Source of the DNA: VRUE01 sp963702175
GTDB taxonomy: Bacteria; Actinomycetota; Thermoleophilia; Solirubrobacterales; 70-9
NCBI GenBank assembly: GCA_963702175.1
Contig: OY969721.1
Span: forward strand, 682,001 to 746,000
Reading direction: 5' to 3'
DNA: 64,000 nt
The notes under the pieces were generated by a model. That model was not told where the DNA came from, made no database searches, and saw only the letters and a list, made by a program, of their open reading frames with translations. The position numbers were made by a program, and so were the translations under genes. How positions within the stretch are numbered: position 1 is the first letter of the stretch; every line of letters starts with the position of its first letter. Positions 58,749 through 64,000 of the stretch are shown one piece after another.

Positions 58749-59911
58749 GCAGCGCGACCGAGATCGCCGAGCGCGTCCTGCGCCAGAACTGGCTGGAGGG
58801 CGAGCGCGACGGAGTCCCTTACGCCTACACCCGCCCCAGCCCGACCCGCTACCCGTGGCAGTGGTACTGGGACTCCTGCTTCGCGGCAATCGTCTGGCGG
58901 CGCTTCGACCCGAACCGGTCGCGGACCGAGCTGGAGAGCCTGCTCGCCGCCCAGCGCGAGGACGGCTTCATCGGCCACACGATCTTCTGGGACCGGCCCG
59001 TCTCCCTCACCCGCCTGCCCTTCTACAACGTCTCCTCGCGCCACAGCCTGCAGACGGGGACGATCCAGCCGCCACTGCTCGCATGGGCCTGGAGGATCGC
59101 CGGCGGCGACCCGGCTGAGGAGCCGCGCATCGCTGCCCAAGCCGAGTGGCTGGCCGCGAACCGCGACCTCGAGGGCGACGGGCTGCTCTGGATCGTCCAG
59201 CCTGACGAGTCCGGCCTCGATGCCTCGCCCAAGTTCGACCCGGTCTGGGGGCGACGGGCCAACGGGCGAATCGGCTTCCCTTGCCTGGTGCGGCGCAACC
59301 GTCGCCTCGGCTTCGACGCCCGGCGAATTGACGCGCGCGGGGGCCCGCTGCTCTGCGAGACCCTGGTCAACACGTTCTGGTCGCTCTCGCTGCAGGCGCT
59401 CGGCCGGCCCTCGGCGACCCCCGCTCTGGTCGAGCGGCTCTGGGACGAGAGGCGCGGCCTCTTCTTCGACGAGGTTCGCCCGGGCGGTGCCCGCCCCGGC
59501 GTCGTCACCTGGGCGGCGCTCGCCCCCCTCGCCCTACCGGACCTGCCCGAGGAAATCGGTCGGCGCCTGATCGAAGAGCACCTGCTGAACCGGGGGGAGT
59601 TCCTCACCCCGGTTGCCCCGCCTTCCGTCGCCGTCTCGGAGCCAAGCTACGAGCCGGACGGGGGCCGCGGCCCGATCCGCCGCTACTGGAGAGGCCCGAC
59701 CTGGGTCAACTCCGCCTGGATGGTCTGGCTCGGCCTGCGCCGCCTCGGCTACGAGCAGGAGGCAAACCGCCTCGCCACGGGGCTGATCGGCGCGGTCGAG
59801 CGCGAAGGCCTGCGCGAGTACTACGACCCGCGAACCGGCAAAAGCCTTGGGGCCAAAGACTTCGCCTGGTCGGCGCTAGTGGCGGAGCTGGCCGATCCGG
59901 CTTATTTGTAG
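58745..59911 (+). CDS. MGH1-like (GH63/GH37-related) glycoside hydrolase
   Basis: A 388-residue (alpha/alpha)6-barrel glycosidase of the MGH1-like group. It shows PWQWYWDSCFAAIVWRRFDP (the conserved W-D-S-x-F aromatic/acid site), DGFIGHTIFW, GTIQPPLLAW, and near the C-terminus RYWRGPTWVNSAWMVWLGL and YYDPRTGKSLGAKDFAWSAL. Relatives include mannosylglycerate hydrolase and trehalase-like enzymes; exact substrate is uncertain. It starts GTG inside the stop of permease 2. The last 10 nt overlap infA on the other strand. Confidence 0.83.
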   Translation: MSSATEIAERVLRQNWLEGERDGVPYAYTRPSPTRYPWQWYWDSCFAAIVWRRFDPNRSRTELESLLAAQREDGFIGHTIFWDRPVSLTRLPFYNVSSRHSLQTGTIQPPLLAWAWRIAGGDPAEEPRIAAQAEWLAANRDLEGDGLLWIVQPDESGLDASPKFDPVWGRRANGRIGFPCLVRRNRRLGFDARRIDARGGPLLCETLVNTFWSLSLQALGRPSATPALVERLWDERRGLFFDEVRPGGARPGVVTWAALAPLALPDLPEEIGRRLIEEHLLNRGEFLTPVAPPSVAVSEPSYEPDGGRGPIRRYWRGPTWVNSAWMVWLGLRRLGYEQEANRLATGLIGAVEREGLREYYDPRTGKSLGAKDFAWSALVAELADPAYL

Positions 59912-60117
59912 CGGTAGGTAATTCGACCGCGGTCCAGGTCGTACGGGGAAAGCTCGATCTTCACCCGGTCGCCGGGCAGGATGCGGATGTAGTGGCGACG
60001 CATCTTGCCGGAGATGTGTCCGAGGACCTCGTGGTCATTGTCCAGTTTGACCCGGAACATCGTGTTGGGGAGGGCCTCGGTGATCTCGCCCTCCATCTCG
60101 ATCTTCTCCTCTGCCAT
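59902..60117 (-). CDS. infA: Translation initiation factor IF-1
   Basis: A 71-residue OB-fold protein of normal IF-1 length: EKIEMEGEITEALPNTMFRVKLDNDHEVLGHISGKMRRHYIRILPGDRVKIELSPYDLDRGRITYRYK. It binds the ribosomal A site during initiation. Here it is not beside rpmJ or rpsM as in many bacteria but stands alone, convergent with the glycosidase. The ATG at 60117 is the family start. Confidence 0.97.
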   Translation of the reverse strand: MAEEKIEMEGEITEALPNTMFRVKLDNDHEVLGHISGKMRRHYIRILPGDRVKIELSPYDLDRGRITYRYK

Positions 60118-60162
60118 AGGCAGGGAGCGTATCCGATGGGCGCTCGCCTGCTCGCTCGGCGC

Positions 60163-61587
60163 TCAGCCCCGGATCCGGCGCGCCTGCTCCACGGCCTCGG
60201 CCCTGGTGGCGATCTCGCCCGCGTACTGCGCTGCCTCCAGCTCGGCGAGCAGCTCGCCCAGCTCGGGACCCTCCTCCATTCCCAGCTCGGCGGCCAGCTC
60301 GTCGCCGGGAAGCAGCGGCGGCGGCGGCCCGTCACGACGCCAGTCGAGCGCCGCCGCGACCATTTCGCGAGCCAGCTCCAGGTGCGCTGAGATCGCCTCG
60401 TCGGTAGCGAAGGGGCCGCCGCCGCGGGCGGAGAGGCGGTCGGCCACGGTGAGCAGGGTCACGTCGACGGAGACCGGCTCGGTCGCGCGCAGGTACTCAT
60501 GGACGCGACGCGGCGGCAAGGGCATCTCGTGGACGAGGAAGCCGAGCCGCAGGTGGTGGAGGGTCAGCGCCCGCAGGTGACCAGCGAGGACGCGGCTCGC
60601 CCGCAGCCGCCGGCAAAGCCCGGCGACGATCTCGGCGCCGTCGCTGTCGTGACCGATGAAGGTCACGTAACCGTTCCGTTCCCCCCGCGTTGCCGGCTTG
60701 CCGACGTCGTGCAGCAGGGCACCGAAGCGGAGCGCGGTGCCGCGGGTCATCTCGTCGGCCAGAGGCTCGGCGAGCAGCGCCCGCACCTCGTCGGCGCGCT
60801 CGTCGGCGAAGCGATCGAGATCACCCTCCAGCTCAAGCGTCTGCTCGAGCACGGCGAGCGTGTGGCCGTACACGTCGAGGTGGTGGTTGGGGCCCTGCTC
60901 CACCCCGCGCAGCGCCTCCAGCTCGGGTAGCGCTATGGCCGTCAACCCGAGCTCGCCGAGCAACTCCAGGCCGCGCAACGGCCGCGGGCCGCCGACCAGC
61001 TGGCGCAGCTCGACCAGCTGGCGCTCACCGGCGGCCTCAGCGAGGCGCACGGCTTCGGCCCGGGCGAACACGGCCGTGTCCGGGTCGACATCCAGGTTCA
61101 GCTCGGCGGCGAGCCTGGCGGCGCGCAGCAACCGCAGCGGATCGGCCGCGAAGCTGCCCTCGCCGACCACTCGCAGCACGCCGCGGTCGAGGTCAGCGAG
61201 GCCGCCGTGGGGGTCGAGTAGCTCGCCCCCGGCGAGGGGCGTCGCGACGGCACCGACGGTGAAGTCACGCGCCGCCAGGTCTGCCTCAATCGTCTCGCCA
61301 CGCAGAGCCGTCACATCGATCTGCCAAGAGCCGTCGGCGGCCACGGCGCGCCACGTCGCGAACTCCGCGGAGAGCTGGAAGGAGTGGCCGCCGCTCTCGC
61401 GGGCCACCGCCTTGGCGAGGAGCGCGGGATCGCCGGCCGAGGCGAGGTCGAGGTCGGTCACCTCGCGCCCCAAGGCGGCGTCCCGGATCGCGCCGCCGGC
61501 GATCCAGACTCCCTCGCCGCCGCCCAGGGCCCGGCGCGCCAGCGCCACCAGCGGCGAGGCCGCCAGGCGCTCGGCCACAGCGCTCAT
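60163..61587 (-). CDS. tRNA nucleotidyltransferase/poly(A)-polymerase family protein with HD domain
   Basis: A 474-residue class II CCA-adding type enzyme. The head domain has VWIAGGAIRDAALGREVTDLDLAS with the G-G-x-x-R-D and catalytic D-x-D, followed by ARDFTVGAVATPL (R-R-D-F-T-V-N-like) and DPLRLLRAARLAAEL. A C-terminal HD domain is seen in FGALLHDVGKPATR. It adds CCA to tRNA 3' ends, a need shown here by three tRNAs without encoded CCA. The ATG overlaps the alanine racemase stop by 4 nt. Confidence 0.9.
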   Translation of the reverse strand: MSAVAERLAASPLVALARRALGGGEGVWIAGGAIRDAALGREVTDLDLASAGDPALLAKAVARESGGHSFQLSAEFATWRAVAADGSWQIDVTALRGETIEADLAARDFTVGAVATPLAGGELLDPHGGLADLDRGVLRVVGEGSFAADPLRLLRAARLAAELNLDVDPDTAVFARAEAVRLAEAAGERQLVELRQLVGGPRPLRGLELLGELGLTAIALPELEALRGVEQGPNHHLDVYGHTLAVLEQTLELEGDLDRFADERADEVRALLAEPLADEMTRGTALRFGALLHDVGKPATRGERNGYVTFIGHDSDGAEIVAGLCRRLRASRVLAGHLRALTLHHLRLGFLVHEMPLPPRRVHEYLRATEPVSVDVTLLTVADRLSARGGGPFATDEAISAHLELAREMVAAALDWRRDGPPPPLLPGDELAAELGMEEGPELGELLAELEAAQYAGEIATRAEAVEQARRIRG

Positions 61588-62696
61588 GTTGCTCTGGGCA
61601 CGCGGGCGGAGATCCCGCAGCTGATCTCGTAGTTGATCGTGTCGAGCCGAGCCGCCACCTCCTCGGCGAGGATCGTCTCCCCATCCTGAGTACCGATCAG
61701 CACCGCCTCATCGCCGGGCTCGACGTCGGTCTCGGGACCAAGGTCGATCGTCACGTTGTCCATCGAGACGGTGCCGACCAGCGGGCGGCGACGGCCGCGG
61801 ATCAGGACCTCGGCATTGTTGGAGAGGCCGCGTCGCACCCCGTCGCCATAGCCGAGCGGCAACACGCCGACGCAGGTCTCCTCCTGCGCCCGCCACGTGC
61901 GCCCGTAGCCGGCGCTGTCGCCGACCGCGAAGCGCTTCACGTCGGCGACGTAGGAGTGCAGCGACATGGCGGGAACGAGGTCGCGCGCAGCGGGGTCGCC
62001 CTGGAAGGGGTCGAGCCCGTAGACGGCGACGCCGCAGCGAGCCATGTCGAAGTGGGAACGCCCCTCGCGGAAGACCGCAGCGCTGTTCGCCGCGTGCGCG
62101 ATCGTCCCGGGGAACTCGCTCTTGATCGCCTCGGCGACAGCCGTGAAGCGTTCGAGCTGCTGGTCGAAGAAACCGTCGTCCGCATCCGGTTCGTCGGCGG
62201 TGGCGAAGTGGGTCCAGATGCCGGCCAGCTCCAGGTCGGGGTCCTCGGCGCAGGTGCGGGCCAGAGCCAGAACGGCTTCGGGGTCTCGGTTGCCGAGACG
62301 GCCCATGCCGCTGTCGTACTTGACGTGGACTCCGATCGCCCGGCCATGAGCGCGAGCGCGGTCGGCGACGATGTGCCGGAAGTCCTCATGCCAAACCGCC
62401 ACCTCCGAGCCGGCGGACAGCGCCGCGTCGAGGTCGTTCGGCGTAAGCGCCCCCATCGTCAGCAGCGGCACGTGTGGGAAGCGACGGCCGATCTGCGCGG
62501 CCTCCGCCCCGGTCGCCACCGCCAGCCTCGCCGCGCCGCCGCTCAGCGCTGCGGAGGCGCAGGCGTCGGCGCCGTGACCGTAGCCATCCGCCTTCACCAC
62601 CGCGCACAGCTTCGCACCCTCGCGCAGCGTCGCCTTCAGCCGCGCGCAGTTGCGCTCGACAGCGGCGAGGTCGATCCGGGCGACTGCCCGTTCCAT
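61584..62696 (-). CDS. alr: Alanine racemase
   Basis: A 370-residue fold-type III PLP enzyme. PLP lysine is in AVVKADGYGHGAD (about residue 36), and the second catalytic base in AGYGRTWRAQ (Tyr about 265), with VGTVSMDNVTIDLGP nearby. VKYDSGMGRLG and WTHFATADEPD are also diagnostic. It makes D-alanine for peptidoglycan. It is coupled to the CCA-adding gene by a 4-nt overlap. Confidence 0.95.
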   Translation of the reverse strand: MERAVARIDLAAVERNCARLKATLREGAKLCAVVKADGYGHGADACASAALSGGAARLAVATGAEAAQIGRRFPHVPLLTMGALTPNDLDAALSAGSEVAVWHEDFRHIVADRARAHGRAIGVHVKYDSGMGRLGNRDPEAVLALARTCAEDPDLELAGIWTHFATADEPDADDGFFDQQLERFTAVAEAIKSEFPGTIAHAANSAAVFREGRSHFDMARCGVAVYGLDPFQGDPAARDLVPAMSLHSYVADVKRFAVGDSAGYGRTWRAQEETCVGVLPLGYGDGVRRGLSNNAEVLIRGRRRPLVGTVSMDNVTIDLGPETDVEPGDEAVLIGTQDGETILAEEVAARLDTINYEISCGISARVPRAT

Positions 62697-62707
62697 CTCA
62701 ATTCGTC

Positions 62708-63169
62708 CTAGTCGGCGATCAGCGCGGCCAGCGCGTCGGCCCGCGTGACCAGTCCGGCGAGGCGACCGTCCGCGTCGACCACGGGCAGGTGATTGTGGTG
62801 CTTCTCAGCGATCGTCTTCGCCACCCACTCGGCGGAGTTGTCGACGTTGGCGACGACCGGGTCGCGGGTCATCAGCTCGGAGACTTTCGTCGCGAAGGCC
62901 TTCTCGAGACGCTCCTCGAAGCCCTTCATCGAGCCGATGAAGACGACGCCGCCCATGATGTTGAGGAAGTGCGGCAGGTGGAGGTCGGCTTCCTCCTCGC
63001 TGAGGACCAGATCGGACTCGCTGACTATCCCGACCACGCGCCGATCCCCGTCGACAACGGGGATCGCGCTCTTGTCGGTCTTGGCGAGCAGCTCGACTGC
63101 GGCGCGGGCATCGGCCTCGGGCGAGACGGCCGGCACGTCGGCATCCATGATCTCGGCAGCGGTCTTCAT
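62708..63169 (-). CDS. Two-CBS-domain protein
   Basis: A 153-residue CBS pair: AEIMDADVPAVSPEADARAAVELLAKTDKSAIPVVDGDRRVVGIVSESDLV and ELMTRDPVVANVDNSAEWVAKTIAEKHHNHLPVVDADGRLAGLVTRADAL. A central insert of about 35 residues (LHLPHFLNIMGGVVFIGSMKGFEERLEKAF) separates the two, more than in the CBS protein at 42242. Binds adenine nucleotides; partner unknown. It overlaps the upstream nnrD gene by 4 nt. Confidence 0.87.
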   Translation of the reverse strand: MKTAAEIMDADVPAVSPEADARAAVELLAKTDKSAIPVVDGDRRVVGIVSESDLVLSEEEADLHLPHFLNIMGGVVFIGSMKGFEERLEKAFATKVSELMTRDPVVANVDNSAEWVAKTIAEKHHNHLPVVDADGRLAGLVTRADALAALIAD

Positions 63170-64000
63170 CGGTCGGGAAGCGTATCCGTAAGCAACGCCG
63201 ACGGGATCGAGTCGATTACGTCGGTGGCGATGACCGACTCGGCAGAGCCGATTCTGTCCACGGCATCACGGCCCGCGCGGGCGTGGGCGAGCACCGCCGC
63301 GCAGGCGGCGGCGAAGGGCTCGAGACCGCGGGCGAGCAGGGCGGCGATCATCCCGGAGAGGACGTCGCCGCTGCCCGCGGTGGCGAGCGCCGGAGCGGAC
63401 AACGCGTTGACGGCGACTCGCTCGCCGTCACTGACGATCGTGTCGTCGCCCTTGAGCACGACTACGGCGCCAGCGGCACGGGCTGCGTCACGGGCCGAGG
63501 CGAGGCGGCGGGCAGACACCTGCTCGGAGCCACTGCCGAGCAGCCTGCCCAGCTCGCCGGCGTGCGGGGTGAGGACGGTCGGCGCGTCCCGCGCGGCTAT
63601 CGGGCCGAGATCGCCGGTGAAAGCATTGAGCCCGTCGGCATCGAGGACCAGCGGCGCCTCGATCGCGCCGAGAACTTCGCGCGCCAACTCGACCGAGCCG
63701 GGGTCGCGGCCGAGTCCCGGCCCAAGCACGCCGGCAGCAGCGGGCTCGAAAGCGCGCAGCACGGTCTTCGCCGAGGCGGGAACGAGACGCCCGTCACCAC
63801 CAGGGCAGCCGACCGACATCACCTCTGGCTGGGCGGCCTCGAAGATCGGCTCCAGATCAGCGGGCACGGCCACCGTCGCGTAGCCCGCCCCGGCGCGGAT
63901 CGCGGCCAGGGAGGTCATCCTCACCGCGCCGGTGAGACCTCGCGAGCCGCCGGCGATCGTCACCTGGCCAGAGCTGAACTTGGTCGAGCGGGGGCCGCGG
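63166..64000 (-). CDS. nnrD: NAD(P)H-hydrate dehydratase (NnrD domain), 5' end outside window
   Basis: The frame is open to the end of the window; upstream of a GTG at 63963 it continues with KFSSGQV, the usual N-terminal approach of the dehydratase domain (K-x-x-x-G-x-V), so the gene starts beyond 64000, perhaps as a fused NnrE-NnrD. Family motifs are VTIAGGSRGLTGAVRMTSLAAIRAGAGYATVAVP, VLDADGLNAF, PTVLTPHAGELGRLL and ALATAGSGDVLSGMIAALLARG. It repairs damaged NAD(P)H hydrates. Confidence 0.9.
   Translation of the reverse strand, partial: RGPRSTKFSSGQVTIAGGSRGLTGAVRMTSLAAIRAGAGYATVAVPADLEPIFEAAQPEVMSVGCPGGDGRLVPASAKTVLRAFEPAAAGVLGPGLGRDPGSVELAREVLGAIEAPLVLDADGLNAFTGDLGPIAARDAPTVLTPHAGELGRLLGSGSEQVSARRLASARDAARAAGAVVVLKGDDTIVSDGERVAVNALSAPALATAGSGDVLSGMIAALLARGLEPFAAACAAVLAHARAGRDAVDRIGSAESVIATDVIDSIPSALLTDTLPDR

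Overview
The window is one contiguous piece of a very GC-rich bacterial chromosome. Long antisense open frames are common, GTG and TTG starts are frequent, and many genes are coupled by 4-nt ATGA/GTGA overlaps. The gene content suggests a non-streptomycete actinobacterium of the Thermoleophilia/Solirubrobacterales type: an A2-type aa3 oxidase with extra N-terminal helices in subunit I, secreted proteins of the LC...CPxGxxWP kind, DUF7144 and DUF1015 proteins, and a UBP-type zinc finger. The taxonomic call is inference. I see no phage, IS element, CRISPR array or rRNA. Three tRNAs are present: Glu, Leu and Pro.

Layout. 0-2 kb: 3' end of a UDP-glycosyltransferase, a frameshifted cytochrome P450 and a HicBA toxin-antitoxin pair. 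2.3-11.3 kb: tRNA-Glu and tRNA-Leu, two alpha/beta hydrolases (one a haloalkane dehalogenase) around a metallophosphoesterase, the sulfate ABC importer operon cysP-T-W-A, and a PhoD-like phosphatase. 11.3-17.3 kb: small membrane and enzyme genes, an orphan PIN toxin, a secreted low-GC protein, and fragments of dead genes. 17.4-21.8 kb: DUF1015, cobalamin adenosyltransferase, SDR, CoA pyrophosphatase and 1-Cys peroxiredoxin. 21.8-27 kb: a compact beta-oxidation cluster (thiolase, class IV aminotransferase, acyl-CoA dehydrogenase, enoyl-CoA hydratase, hydroxyacyl-CoA dehydrogenase). 27-33.4 kb: a PhoA-type phosphatase with a Pho-box-like site, an alkylsulfatase, GreA, VapBC, a decayed SIR2-domain gene and thioredoxin reductase.

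33.5-36.3 kb holds the most interesting locus. It has a 19-codon peptide gene with a near-perfect Shine-Dalgarno, a ThiF/MccB-like adenylating enzyme with an N-terminal RiPP-recognition-like domain, a SAM methyltransferase, and a divergent ArsR-like regulator. Two copies of a palindromic operator, GGTTYCACTAGTGGAG, sit before the two predicted transcription units. This looks like a minimal, undescribed peptide-modification (RiPP) system.

36.3-38.4 kb: two membrane proteins (LPG-synthase-TM and PAP2). 38.4-51.3 kb is a respiratory region. A working A2-type oxidase (ctaC, ctaD, a Usp-like gene, ctaE) lies on the minus strand, and heme biogenesis genes ctaB and ctaA plus a diheme cytochrome c lie on the plus strand. 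Beside ctaB is a second, intact subunit II/I pair in which nearly all CuA, heme and CuB ligands are substituted, apparently a redox-dead oxidase paralogue. 51.3-64 kb: glycosyltransferase, small membrane proteins, amidase, an ABC-2 exporter whose ATPase is frameshifted, an MGH1-like glycosidase, infA, a CCA-adding enzyme, alanine racemase, a CBS protein and NAD(P)HX dehydratase.

Other cross-cutting observations: a structured intergenic element occurs twice (20.6 and 42.1 kb) with covarying hairpins, and both gene-breaking frameshifts can be placed in the same 8-mer, CAAGAACG.
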